In this document: positions 17,020 through 25,642 of the stretch, piece by piece
How the letters are laid out: each line of letters starts with the position of its first letter
Position numbering within the stretch: position 1 is the stretch's first letter
Source: Metabacillus_B sp050107715
Lineage (GTDB): Bacteria > Bacillota > Bacilli > Bacillales > Bacillaceae
Direction of reading: 5' to 3'
Assembly: GCF_050107715.1 (NCBI RefSeq)
Contig: NZ_JBNILN010000004.1
Location: 261,735-325,734 of the forward strand
DNA: 64,000 nucleotides
The notes under the pieces: generated by a model
Seen by the model: only the letters and a program-made list of their open reading frames with translations
Databases searched by the model: none
Told to the model about the DNA's origin: nothing
Program-made: the position numbers and the translations under genes

Positions 17020-17165
17020 CTGTTCTATTCGCCTGCCGGCAGCCGGCTGGTTATCCAAGGGCGGCTCTATACCTGTCTCTTCGCCTCGCCCGGCCTGCCC
17101 CAGCAGCTTCTGCTCCGATCAGCAGGTGCTGCAATAGTCATCACCCTGCTTGAATACAGGATGGC
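17020..17165. repeat. Dispersed palindromic intergenic repeat, diverged copy 2
   Basis: Between sigE and the sigG promoter. It shares GTTATCCAAGG, CTTCTGCTCCGATCAGCAGG and ATCACCCTGCTT with the 8317-8470 copy in the same order, but with many substitutions. It is non-coding. The assignment rests on eye alignment. Confidence 0.5.
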
Positions 17166-17176
17166 ATATTAGAAAA

Positions 17177-17896
17177 TCATACCATTTTGTTGAATTCCTT
17201 CCTTAATCGCTTAATAATCCTTTTCTCGAGCCGTGAAATGTATGATTGCGAAATTCCGAGCATGTCCGCTACATCTTTTTGCGTTTTCTCCTCTCCGCCC
17301 TGCAGTCCGAAACGGAGCTCCATAATTTGTTTTTCTCTTTCATTCAGCTGCTGAAGAGCCTTCAACAGCAATTTTTTGTCAACGTTTGCTTCCAGGTCCT
17401 TAGTAATAATATCATCATCCGTTCCAAGCACATCAGACAAAAGAAGCTCATTGCCGTCCCAATCAATATTCAAAGGTTCATCAAATGAAACTTCAGACCG
17501 TATTTTGTTGTTTCTTCTCAAATACATTAGTATTTCATTTTCAATACACCTGGAAGCATATGTAGCCAGCTTTATTTTTTTTTCTGGATTAAACGTATTG
17601 ACCGCTTTAATCAGCCCGATTGTTCCTATGCTGATCAAGTCTTCAATATTTATTCCAGTATTTTCAAATTTTCTGGCAATGTAGACAACAAGCCTGAGAT
17701 TCCGTTCAATTAAAATAGCTCTTGCCGCCTGATCCCCTTTCGGCAGTTTTTTCAAAAGAATCTCTTCTTCATCTTTATTAAGCGGGGGCGGCAGTGCCTC
17801 ACTGCCTCCGATATAATAGATTTCATCCGTCTTTAAGCCGAGCTTGGTTAGGATTTTATACCACCAGTATGTCACTTTGAGCCTTAAGTTTTTCAT
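17177..17896 (-). CDS. sigE: RNA polymerase sporulation sigma factor SigE precursor (early mother cell)
   Basis: Pro-sigma-E, 239 residues. The first ~27 residues (MKNLRLKVTYWWYKILTKLG onward) form the amphipathic membrane-binding pro-sequence, with the expected cleavage region DEIYYIGG. The core has region 2 DLISIGTIGLIKAVNTFNP and a region 4 helix-turn-helix DVADMLGISQSYISR. It lies directly downstream of spoIIGA, its processing protease, in the spoIIG operon. GGGGGAGA precedes the ATG. Confidence 0.97.
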   Translation of the reverse strand: MKNLRLKVTYWWYKILTKLGLKTDEIYYIGGSEALPPPLNKDEEEILLKKLPKGDQAARAILIERNLRLVVYIARKFENTGINIEDLISIGTIGLIKAVNTFNPEKKIKLATYASRCIENEILMYLRRNNKIRSEVSFDEPLNIDWDGNELLLSDVLGTDDDIITKDLEANVDKKLLLKALQQLNEREKQIMELRFGLQGGEEKTQKDVADMLGISQSYISRLEKRIIKRLRKEFNKMV

Positions 17897-17953
17897 TTTT
17901 CTCCCCCTTCTAATTTTAAAGGATGCGGGTAAATTAATAATAATTTGGTTATA

Positions 17954-18877
17954 TTAGGACACATGTGCCGAGGCTGCCCCCTGAAGCATTTGCGGATGAA
18001 CAATGCAGCTAAAGTCCCCATCGGCCGAAAGTTTGGATGAACTCAGCCCGATAATGGCTTTTTTCACGCTGATTTCTTCTTTTTCTGTATGAATTGTGAT
18101 CGAATCCGGCTTCAGACCGATTAAGAATTGATTTTGCTGCCCTACGCCTCTGTAGGGGATAATCCGCATTCTTAAACCCCAGTGCTCGTCTAGCTCCGGC
18201 AGATTTTCAAGAATGTGTCCGGACATCACATGATCTGCCAGCTCTACCGGAATCTCATCTCTCAGCAGGGCCGTATCTGCAATCATGACAGGAGTCCGGG
18301 TGATGGGATCAAACAGCTGGTTCCCGCTGTCAATTAAACCTTTCATCGATAGAACGGAGTCGCCAAATACCGCTGTAACATTCACAATTTCATGATATTG
18401 AAGCTTTTTCACCTGAACATCCTTTCCGCGTCCGGATGAAAACAGCCACAGCAGCGGGAAACCGCAGATAACCAAAATCCAGGATACCGGGTCTCCAAAT
18501 CCTGTCGTCTGTGTAACAAGTACACCGTTTGCAAGATAGCTGTCCTGCTGAAGAAAATAGTGCGTCCCGATCAGGCCTCCACCAATAGCAAACGTGACAA
18601 AATAAAACATAAGCATATTTTGCAGAAAATAGCTGATGCGGACAAAACCATAAGCTGTATAGACCATAGCAGCAGAAATGAGAACTTTTCCTCCGGGGCT
18701 GCTGAAAAACGGGCTCACTGGGGTAAACATGAATAAGATGATCGATGAACCAATCAAGCTTCCCAGCAAAAGCCGATACCACACTTTCGGCCTTTTCAAA
18801 AACACTGAGGTAAGCAGCAGCAAAAACAAGTCAAATAAAAAATTCAGCATCCATATGACATCTAGATAAACGGACAA
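17954..18877 (-). CDS. spoIIGA: Sporulation sigma-E factor-processing peptidase SpoIIGA
   Basis: Septal membrane aspartic protease that activates pro-SigE after the SpoIIR signal. It has 307 residues from a TTG start at 18877 with an AAGGAAG ribosome site. The N-terminal half has about five membrane segments. The C-terminal protease half has the catalytic Asp in GLIDSGNQLFDP and the conserved IPYRGVGQQNQFL. It is first in the spoIIG operon; the promoter upstream has the long spacer expected for Spo0A-activated spoIIG. Confidence 0.96.
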   Translation of the reverse strand: MSVYLDVIWMLNFLFDLFLLLLTSVFLKRPKVWYRLLLGSLIGSSIILFMFTPVSPFFSSPGGKVLISAAMVYTAYGFVRISYFLQNMLMFYFVTFAIGGGLIGTHYFLQQDSYLANGVLVTQTTGFGDPVSWILVICGFPLLWLFSSGRGKDVQVKKLQYHEIVNVTAVFGDSVLSMKGLIDSGNQLFDPITRTPVMIADTALLRDEIPVELADHVMSGHILENLPELDEHWGLRMRIIPYRGVGQQNQFLIGLKPDSITIHTEKEEISVKKAIIGLSSSKLSADGDFSCIVHPQMLQGAASAHVS

Positions 18878-18935
18878 TGTTCAACCTACTTCCTTAACAG
18901 GCTAATGATTGTCTTATATGCAGGATATAGCCATA

Positions 18936-18968
18936 AGTATATAGAGATCGTCCTGTAAAGTCTGTCAA
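18936..18968 (-). promoter_or_regulatory. Candidate spoIIG promoter (extended spacing, Spo0A type)
   Basis: Minus strand: a perfect TTGACA at 18968-18963, then 21 nt, then TATACT at 18941-18936. B. subtilis spoIIG is known for a -35/-10 gap several bases longer than the normal 17, needing Spo0A~P. Upstream, the inverted repeat GGGGTTTTGT-CGG-AACAAAACCCC at about 18999-19022 contains TTTGTCGGAA, close to a 0A box (TTTGTCRAA). Box assignment is inference. Confidence 0.6.
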
Positions 18969-19055
18969 TTCATGAAGGGGAAACCCGTGTTTTTTTCAGG
19001 GGTTTTGTCGGAACAAAACCCCTTCTATCCGGAGAGTTTCTCTTAACCGGAGCAT

Positions 19056-19090
19056 AAAAAAAAGCCTGGCATCATCGATGTGCCAGGCTT
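19056..19090 (-). terminator. Intrinsic terminator after ftsZ
   Basis: Minus strand: AAGCCTGGCA pairs with TGCCAGGCTT around ATCGATG, followed by eight T. It separates the ftsAZ transcript from spoIIGA. Confidence 0.92.
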
Positions 19091-19099
19091 AAACTCTAT

Positions 19100-20257
19100 T
19101 TATCTTCTTCTGTTGCGGTTGCGCAGGAAGGTAGGTATATCCAGTGCATCGTCCGGCTGCTGCTGGCGGGGAGTTTCATTGTATGGTGCAGGTTCCTCGC
19201 GCTTTACCTCACGATCACGCTCGCGTTTCTGAGGCATAGCAGGCTTGTTAGGAGCAGGCTGAGCCGTTCCTCCGAAGCGAGGCTGTTTAGGAGGGTTAAT
19301 CTCCTGCTCGCTGAAGCCGGTCGCAATGACAGTAACTACGATCTCATCCTTAAGGTTTTCATTAATTACAGAACCGAAAATCATATTCACTTCCTGATCG
19401 GAAGCAGAAGCAACGATATCCGCGGCTTCCTGAACTTCATAAAGACTTAAGTTGGCACCGCCCGTAATGTTCATCAAGACACCTTGAGCTCCATCTATGG
19501 ATGTTTCAAGAAGCGGACTTGAGATAGCTTTTTTAGCAGCTTCAGCCGCTCTGCTTTCTCCAGTGGCAACACCAATTCCCATCAGGGCAGATCCACGGTT
19601 GGACATGATGGTTTTAACATCAGCAAAGTCAAGGTTGATCAGACCGGGTACTGCGATTAAATCCGAAATACCTTGTACACCTTGACGCAGTACGTTGTCT
19701 GCCTCTCTGAAGGCTTCAAGCATCGGTGTATTTTTATCAACAATTTCGAGAAGACGGTCATTTGGAATGACAATCAGCGTATCAACGGATTCTTTCATAG
19801 ATGAAATTCCGCCTGAAGCCTGCATCGCACGCTTTCTTCCTTCAAAAGTGAACGGACGTGTTACAACTCCAACAGTTAATGCACCTAAATCTTTTGCAAT
19901 TTGAGCTATGACAGGGGCTGCACCTGTACCTGTTCCTCCGCCCATTCCGGCTGTCACAAATACCATGTCAGCGCCTCGAAGCGCTTCTTCAATCTGCTCT
20001 TTGCTTTCTTCCGCTGCCTTTTTCCCGACTTCAGGGTTGGCACCTGCGCCAAGACCTCTCGTAAGCTTAGAGCCTATTTGCATTTTTACTTCTGCTTTTG
20101 ATAGATTCAGTGCCTGTGCATCCGTGTTGACGGCAATGAATTCCACCCCTTGAACTCCATGCTCGATCATGCGGTTTACTGCGTTGTTCCCGCCTCCGCC
20201 TACACCTATTACTTTTATTGTTGCTAAACCGTCAATATTCGTTTCAAACTCCAACAT
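19100..20257 (-). CDS. ftsZ: Cell division protein FtsZ
   Basis: Tubulin-like GTPase that forms the cytokinetic ring. From the ATG at 20257 it has 385 residues. GTP-binding motifs are GVGGGGNNAVNRM near the start and the tubulin signature GGGTGTGAAP near residue 105. A disordered linker follows, with the C-terminal FtsA/SepF/EzrA-binding tail DDALDIPTFLRNRNRRR. AGGAGGATT precedes the ATG; the ATG at 20284 lies upstream of that ribosome site. It is downstream of ftsA in the usual order. Confidence 0.98.
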   Translation of the reverse strand: MLEFETNIDGLATIKVIGVGGGGNNAVNRMIEHGVQGVEFIAVNTDAQALNLSKAEVKMQIGSKLTRGLGAGANPEVGKKAAEESKEQIEEALRGADMVFVTAGMGGGTGTGAAPVIAQIAKDLGALTVGVVTRPFTFEGRKRAMQASGGISSMKESVDTLIVIPNDRLLEIVDKNTPMLEAFREADNVLRQGVQGISDLIAVPGLINLDFADVKTIMSNRGSALMGIGVATGESRAAEAAKKAISSPLLETSIDGAQGVLMNITGGANLSLYEVQEAADIVASASDQEVNMIFGSVINENLKDEIVVTVIATGFSEQEINPPKQPRFGGTAQPAPNKPAMPQKRERDREVKREEPAPYNETPRQQQPDDALDIPTFLRNRNRRR

Positions 20258-20299
20258 GCATAATCCTCCTAATCCATCAATCACTTCTGGTTGATCGTT

Positions 20300-21592
20300 T
20301 TAATCAAAGAAGTAGCCGAAAAACTTTTTCACTTTGCTTTGCTTCTTATCTTCATTTGGCTGTTTAGGCTTGCTTGTCCGCTGAGGCTGTTCTTCTCTTA
20401 CAGCTGCCGCCTGTTCAGTGTAAGCTTCCTGGGATACGTTGGAACCAATTCTTCTTCCCTGAATTTTAGCATTTTTGTAAGCAAATTGGATAAGCCCTAC
20501 ACCTGTCATATACCGCGGCTCTCTGACCCCTATATAATCAGGGCTTGCAATTCTCACACTGCTCTGTAGCATATCCTGTGCAAGCTCAAGCACTCCAGGC
20601 ATGCTGACTGTGCCGCCGGTAAGCACGAAACCGCCCGGCATATCTCTGACTCCGAGACGTGCAAGCTCATGCTGCACCATTTCAAATAGCTCCTCGAGTC
20701 TTGCTTCAATGATATCAGAGATTTCCAGCTGGTTAAATTGCTGTTTTTGATCCGTACCAATTATCGATACTTCAAAAACCTCGTCCGGTGAAGCATGATC
20801 ATAAAATGCATGCCCATGCTTTACCTTGATTCTCTCCGCCTCTTCAGTAGCGGTCCGTAAGCCAATGGACAAATCCTTAGTAAGATGCTCTCCCCCTATT
20901 GGAAGGACGGAAGATGACCGGAGATGACCCTGCTCAAAAAGAGCGATCGTTGTGGAGCCGCCGCCTATATCTATCATGGCAACTCCGAGATTTTTCTCAT
21001 CCCGGGAAAGTGCTACAGAACCGGCAGCCAGCGGCTGGAGACAAATGTCTGTAATTTCAAGCCCCGCACGTTCCACACAGCGAAGCAAATTATGTAAGAT
21101 TGTTTTGGAACCGGTAATGATTGTCCCTTCCATTTCAAGCCTTACCCCAAGCATTCCGCGGGGATCATTTATTTCATCCAGACCGTCGACAATAAACTGA
21201 CGGGGTATGACATCAATAATTTCTCTTTCAGGAGGAATCGACATAACCTGTGCCGCTTCTATAACGCGGCGGACATCTTCATTGGCGATTTCCCTGTTTT
21301 CACTGGAAACCGCAACCACTCCATGACATTCCTGAAGATGTACATGGTTTCCGGCAACCCCTACTACAACTCTTTTAAGTGGAATTCCTACCATGCGCTC
21401 CGCTTGTTCAACGGCTTTCTTAATAGAATGAACGGTTTCGTCTATATCTACGATCGAACCCTTTTTTAATCCTTCTGACTTGACGTTCCCAACACCTATT
21501 ACGTTAAGAGCATCATCGGCCATTTCTCCGATGATTACTTTAACACTGGATGTACCGATGTCGAGACTCACGAAGATTTCACTGTTGTTCAT
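20300..21592 (-). CDS. ftsA: Cell division protein FtsA
   Basis: Actin-like membrane tether for FtsZ. It has 430 residues. N-terminal SLDIGTSSVKVIIGE is the phosphate-1 motif of the actin fold, and MIDIGGGSTTIALFE the phosphate-2 motif. The C-terminus SKVKKFFGYFF is an amphipathic membrane-targeting helix. AAGGAGGTGCC supports the ATG, and ftsZ follows 42 bases downstream. Confidence 0.97.
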   Translation of the reverse strand: MNNSEIFVSLDIGTSSVKVIIGEMADDALNVIGVGNVKSEGLKKGSIVDIDETVHSIKKAVEQAERMVGIPLKRVVVGVAGNHVHLQECHGVVAVSSENREIANEDVRRVIEAAQVMSIPPEREIIDVIPRQFIVDGLDEINDPRGMLGVRLEMEGTIITGSKTILHNLLRCVERAGLEITDICLQPLAAGSVALSRDEKNLGVAMIDIGGGSTTIALFEQGHLRSSSVLPIGGEHLTKDLSIGLRTATEEAERIKVKHGHAFYDHASPDEVFEVSIIGTDQKQQFNQLEISDIIEARLEELFEMVQHELARLGVRDMPGGFVLTGGTVSMPGVLELAQDMLQSSVRIASPDYIGVREPRYMTGVGLIQFAYKNAKIQGRRIGSNVSQEAYTEQAAAVREEQPQRTSKPKQPNEDKKQSKVKKFFGYFFD

Positions 21593-21793
21593 TCTATGGC
21601 ACCTCCTTCTCTCTCTACATTTCTATTCTATTATTTGATAAGCTGGATTACAATCTGGATCTTGGATTAGGGCACGATTTACGTGTGTAATCTGCCTTTT
21701 CATGCCAAAAACAGCAGAATCGCTCCTTTTCGGTTAGGCCAGAAATTCCGCTATAGGAATTTATTCGGCAAAAGAAGCATTTTTCCCTCTAGT

Positions 21794-22159
21794 TTACTCA
21801 ACTTTTTTTACATTTTTCCTGGCTTCACTCCATTTAGCAATCAGAATTCTCCTGATAACCGCAATGTTTTGAAACAGCCTTACACCAAAGGCAAAGACCG
21901 CCACCAGATATAAGTCTACACCAAGATGTACACCCAGAAAAGCTAAAGCCGCTGCCAATAAAATGTTAAAAAAGAAGCCGGACACGAACACAAGCTCATC
22001 GTATATGTTTTGAAGCTGGGCGCGTATTCCCCCAAGCAGGGTATCCAAGGCAGCCAGGATCGCAATGGACAGGTAATTTGAGTACTCTGCAGGGATTTTA
22101 ATTTCAGTGGTAAAACCAAGAGCAATCCCGAGGATCAGCCCAAGCACTGGCAGCCACAT
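21794..22159 (-). CDS. sbp: Small basic membrane protein Sbp (DUF1290)
   Basis: 121 residues, mostly hydrophobic, with three predicted membrane segments and basic loops (the family name means small basic protein). It has the same place as B. subtilis sbp, between ylxX and ftsA. It overlaps the ylxX stop by one base. The function is unknown. The 200-bp gap to ftsA likely contains the ftsA promoters, which I could not resolve. Confidence 0.9.
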   Translation of the reverse strand: MWLPVLGLILGIALGFTTEIKIPAEYSNYLSIAILAALDTLLGGIRAQLQNIYDELVFVSGFFFNILLAAALAFLGVHLGVDLYLVAVFAFGVRLFQNIAVIRRILIAKWSEARKNVKKVE

Positions 22160-22884
22160 TAGTTAGTTCCCCCTTTAACGCCTTCATCATATGAAAGCTT
22201 GCCGCTGGGGATTTTCTTATCGCTTCCCGGAATCACGATATCAGATGAGGGATCCTCTGCTTCAAGCTTAATATTATCGATGGCGAACAAGTCATGAGTA
22301 CCGGATGCTTTAACCCTGTCAGACAGCTTTTCTGCATCCTCCGCAATGATTCTGATTTCAATGGGAAGCGAATTTAATGAGTAGCCGTCCATTTTCGTCA
22401 CTCCATTTATGTCACGGATTACGGTTGTGCCGGTAACCCTTATGCCATTGATGGAAATATACTTTGCATCGTACGTATTCAGTTCATTTAACAGTCTTCT
22501 CAGCAGGTCCGGTGAGACAGATAGAGTATTTTCCCCAATAAGCTCTTCATTAAACAGTGGTTTCAGGTGAAGCGCGAGCCCTTCTCCTTTTACTTCGGTT
22601 AAACCGGCTTGGATTTTGAGCTCCTGCAGCGTATTTTTCAAAGCAGCTTCACCCGCCGCCTCTTCCCCTGATTCATAGGTGCTTAAAAGCTCATCGTATT
22701 TTCTTATACCTGCCACCAGCTCCGTATGTTTTTTCTGTTCTTCCTTTAAATCTTCCCTGATTTCCCATAGGTCCCTTGTGTCTCGAATAACCGGCTCCTT
22801 TATCGATAGAAACTGAACGGACAGCATAAAACCGAAGAGACCCATGATCAGCGTGTAGCCCACTATCTTTTTCTGTCCTGACAC
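22159..22884 (-). CDS. ylxX: YlxX, DUF881 extracytoplasmic protein
   Basis: 241 residues: an N-terminal membrane anchor (GYTLIMGLFGFMLSVQFL), a short coiled-coil stretch (DLWEIREDLKEEQKKHTEL) and a DUF881 domain with LLNELNTYDAKYISINGIR. It is paired with a second DUF881 gene upstream. The family is found between divIB and ftsA in Bacilli; its role is not established. Confidence 0.88.
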   Translation of the reverse strand: MSGQKKIVGYTLIMGLFGFMLSVQFLSIKEPVIRDTRDLWEIREDLKEEQKKHTELVAGIRKYDELLSTYESGEEAAGEAALKNTLQELKIQAGLTEVKGEGLALHLKPLFNEELIGENTLSVSPDLLRRLLNELNTYDAKYISINGIRVTGTTVIRDINGVTKMDGYSLNSLPIEIRIIAEDAEKLSDRVKASGTHDLFAIDNIKLEAEDPSSDIVIPGSDKKIPSGKLSYDEGVKGGTN

Positions 22885-22912
22885 ATTCTTTACTCCTTAC
22901 ATCTATGAGCGA

Positions 22913-23617
22913 TCAGGATGCACGTTCACCCTGAAGCATAGGTTTCATTGTAATCTCACTTTTCTTTTCAGATTTTACGACGATATTGTCGAAGACGAGC
23001 TGATCAGATATTCCGCCTGAAATAGTAAAGGCAGCAAGCATCGTATCCGGGTCCCCTATCGCAGATATGACGAACGGAGCTGGGAACTGATTTCCATCCA
23101 CTGTCACAACCGGGCCGTTGCAGTAAATATAGGAGTCTGCAGAAATTCGCTGCCCGTTGATTGAGACAGCAGAAGCACCGGAAATTAAAAGTTCATTGAT
23201 TACTTTAAAGATGTGGCTTTCGTGAACAATATAATTATTGGCATTTTCATCGGCAGGTACGTAAGAAGAGTCTTCGAGGGTAATCTGAACCCCCTCCCCT
23301 TTCACGCCAATTTCACCGACATACATTCTAAGCTCTTCAATTTCTTCCACCATGACGCTTGAAGCCTGCTTGTCTTTCTTTAGGTTTTCTTCAAGCTTTT
23401 GTACGCTTTGCTGTTTTTTATGCAGCTCTTCCCCAAGCTCAAGATTCTTTTCTTCCTGTTCCACGAGAAGCTGCCTTGATTCATATTCTTTATTCCACTT
23501 TTCTGCTGAAATGCTTCCCTTGCTTCCTTCATTCGTAAGCTGGTAGGAGAACGCAATCAAATATCCCAGGACAAGCATAACCATGGAGAGCAGAATATAC
23601 TTACCCTTGAACTTCAT
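22913..23617 (-). CDS. ylxW: YlxW, DUF881 extracytoplasmic protein
   Basis: 234 residues from the ATG at 23617, preceded by a GGGAGAAGAG ribosome site; the earlier ATG (23677) lies deep inside divIB. It has an N-terminal membrane segment (YILLSMVMLVLGYLIAFSY), a coiled coil, and a DUF881 domain (INELLISGASAVSINGQRIS). It overlaps the divIB 3' end by 17 nt. It is a paralogue of ylxX by domain content and layout. Confidence 0.88.
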   Translation of the reverse strand: MKFKGKYILLSMVMLVLGYLIAFSYQLTNEGSKGSISAEKWNKEYESRQLLVEQEEKNLELGEELHKKQQSVQKLEENLKKDKQASSVMVEEIEELRMYVGEIGVKGEGVQITLEDSSYVPADENANNYIVHESHIFKVINELLISGASAVSINGQRISADSYIYCNGPVVTVDGNQFPAPFVISAIGDPDTMLAAFTISGGISDQLVFDNIVVKSEKKSEITMKPMLQGERAS

Positions 23618-24404
23618 CTGTCTCTTCTCCCTGTTTTGTTTTTCCGCTGTTTTCTTCAGGCTTGTCAAAGGATTCAAAATACGTGCCCACTTCCATATGA
23701 ATGATCCCTTTTGAACCTGGCTTCAGCTGAGACACAATTGAAGGATAATCCTTAATCTTTTCTGCTATGTTCCTCACGGAGCCGCTGATGATAAACCCTT
23801 CGTTCATATACAATGTGATATGCCAGGAATCATTCTTCTCAGGTGTATGGTAAATCTCTGAAATGGAGGCGGTGATTGGCTTCGGAATTTTCAGAAGAGC
23901 GGTTGCCATTTCCTGAAGGTGTTCAGCGTCGTTCCAATTGATCAATATTGGAGCATCAGCAGGCAGCGACTGTGCGTCCGATTTTATTACCACTCCGTTT
24001 TCAAGTATCGGCAGATAGCTTCCATTTTTTTCAGCATAAGCCACCCGCCTATACTCTTCGACTTGAAGAGTGACTTTATTGGGGAAAGTCTTTAAAACTT
24101 GTACAGATTTTATTTCTTTTAGTTTTTTTACATTTGCTATTGTCTTGTCTTCATTAAGATTCCAGAAGCCTGTCCCCTTCTCAACTCCGCTGGCTTTCAG
24201 GATTTCCTTTTCAATTGAGTGGGAATTTCCTGTTACTTCAAGGACCGCTATTTTACTGAGCGGAGACTGAAAATAAATAACAAGAAGAATCAAAATGAAA
24301 AACAGGCACAAAAACATAATGAGCCTTTTATTGGTTTTTTGCTTGCGCTGCTGTTTCAATTTGGGGATGCGGTCTTCGATCGAAACAATTTTTTCCTGTT
24401 CCAT
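23601..24404 (-). CDS. divIB: Cell division protein DivIB/FtsQ
   Basis: Bitopic divisome protein linking PBP2B, FtsL and DivIC. It has 267 residues from the ATG at 24404: cytoplasmic basic tail (EDRIPKLKQQRKQKTNKR), one membrane segment, then a POTRA-type domain (SKIAVLEVTGNSHS) and the beta domain. The start is uncertain. AAAGGTG sits nine bases before an in-frame TTG at 24416, four codons upstream, which may be the true initiation codon. Confidence 0.93.
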   Translation of the reverse strand: MEQEKIVSIEDRIPKLKQQRKQKTNKRLIMFLCLFFILILLVIYFQSPLSKIAVLEVTGNSHSIEKEILKASGVEKGTGFWNLNEDKTIANVKKLKEIKSVQVLKTFPNKVTLQVEEYRRVAYAEKNGSYLPILENGVVIKSDAQSLPADAPILINWNDAEHLQEMATALLKIPKPITASISEIYHTPEKNDSWHITLYMNEGFIISGSVRNIAEKIKDYPSIVSQLKPGSKGIIHMEVGTYFESFDKPEENSGKTKQGEETDEVQG

Positions 24405-24628
24405 TCGATTATTCAAATTCCCAATCACCTTTCTGAACAAAAGCGGAAGGGAGTGCATAAAGCTTTAAGCGCCATCTGCAGCAAAGAACGGACGTGGTGC
24501 ATAGGTCTGCAGCAGTGTTTGGGTTTTGCGGCGCTGCAGCGGTACGCAGACATGAGCCTTCCTTTTTCTTTTCCGCTGACATTCATTCTATAGTTTTCTA
24601 CTGTAATTCAAAATTTATAATATAAACA

Positions 24629-24649
24629 AACGGCATCCAGGATGCCGTT
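24629..24649. terminator. Hairpin between murB and divIB
   Basis: AACGGCATCC and GGATGCCGTT arms form a near-perfect 10-bp stem 47 bases past murB. The minus-strand tail TTGTTTAT is weak, so it may be only a partial terminator within the 291-bp murB-divIB gap. I see no gene in that gap; it has a second, G+C-rich inverted region around 24509-24540. Confidence 0.5.
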
Positions 24650-24695
24650 TTACATTTTTCCTATATTAGTCATTATAGCACAATAGGCGGATTAA

Positions 24696-25619
24696 TTAAG
24701 CTGTTTTATCAGGTTTCCGCCCGATAATTTCGACTTCTGTTTCAAGCTCCACTCCATATTGTTCAAAAATGGTTTTTTTAATAAATGCAATCAGATTCAA
24801 TACATCTGCAGCCGTTGCACCGCCTGCATTCACAATAAAGTTCCCGTGCATATCCGAGACTTGCGCTCCGCCTATCCTATGACCTTTCAGCCCTGCTTTT
24901 TCTACCAGTGCCCCTGCATATTCAGGCAGCGGGTTCCTGAATATGCTCCCTGCACATGGATAATTCCAGGGCTGGGTTTCTCTCCGGTAATCTTTATTTT
25001 TCTGCATGATTTTCACAATGGATTCCTTTTCGCCAGCTTCCAATTGAAGGACAGCTTCCAGGCAAATTCCGGGTCGCTTATTTTGAAGAATTGAAGTGCG
25101 GTAGGAGAACTGCAGGTCTTCTTTTGTAAGCCAGGCAATGGTGCCATCTTCAAACAAGATGCGGGCTTTCAGCAGTATTTTGCTCATATCCGAGCCGTGC
25201 GCTCCTGCATTCATGTAGACTGCCCCGCCTATAGAACCGGGGATGCCGCTTGCAAATTCAAGTCCTGAAAAACCTTTTTTGCTGATAATAGTAGCAAGCT
25301 TAATCACAGAATAACCGCCGCCAACCGTCAGTATGTCACCGTCCAGCTCCATATGGTCCAGGCCATCGGAAAGCTTGATTACCACTCCTTCAATTCCCTC
25401 ATCTGAAACGAGAAGATTGGAGCCTCTGCCGATTGCCCGCCACTTGATCTTGTATTTCTTAACAATCTGGATGATGGTTTCAATGCTCTCAACCCCATCA
25501 GGCTGTACAAGACAATCCGCCGGTCCGCCTATTTTCATCGTAGTATGCTTGGATAATGGTTCATTGACCAGTATTTTGCCAACTTTTGCCTCTTCTAACT
25601 CTCTGATGACGTTCTCCAT
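24696..25619 (-). CDS. murB: UDP-N-acetylenolpyruvoylglucosamine reductase
   Basis: FAD enzyme giving UDP-MurNAc, the second committed step of peptidoglycan precursor synthesis. It has 307 residues from the ATG at 25619, with AGGAGGG four bases upstream. FAD-binding segments are AIGRGSNLLVSDEGIEGVVI and FASGIPGSIGGAVYMNAGAH. The C-terminal GGAQVSDMHGNFIVN is typical of the shorter type IIa enzyme of Firmicutes. It follows murG by 23 bases. Confidence 0.97.
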   Translation of the reverse strand: MENVIRELEEAKVGKILVNEPLSKHTTMKIGGPADCLVQPDGVESIETIIQIVKKYKIKWRAIGRGSNLLVSDEGIEGVVIKLSDGLDHMELDGDILTVGGGYSVIKLATIISKKGFSGLEFASGIPGSIGGAVYMNAGAHGSDMSKILLKARILFEDGTIAWLTKEDLQFSYRTSILQNKRPGICLEAVLQLEAGEKESIVKIMQKNKDYRRETQPWNYPCAGSIFRNPLPEYAGALVEKAGLKGHRIGGAQVSDMHGNFIVNAGGATAADVLNLIAFIKKTIFEQYGVELETEVEIIGRKPDKTA

Positions 25620-25642
25620 TATGCCCTCCTGTAAAACAATCA

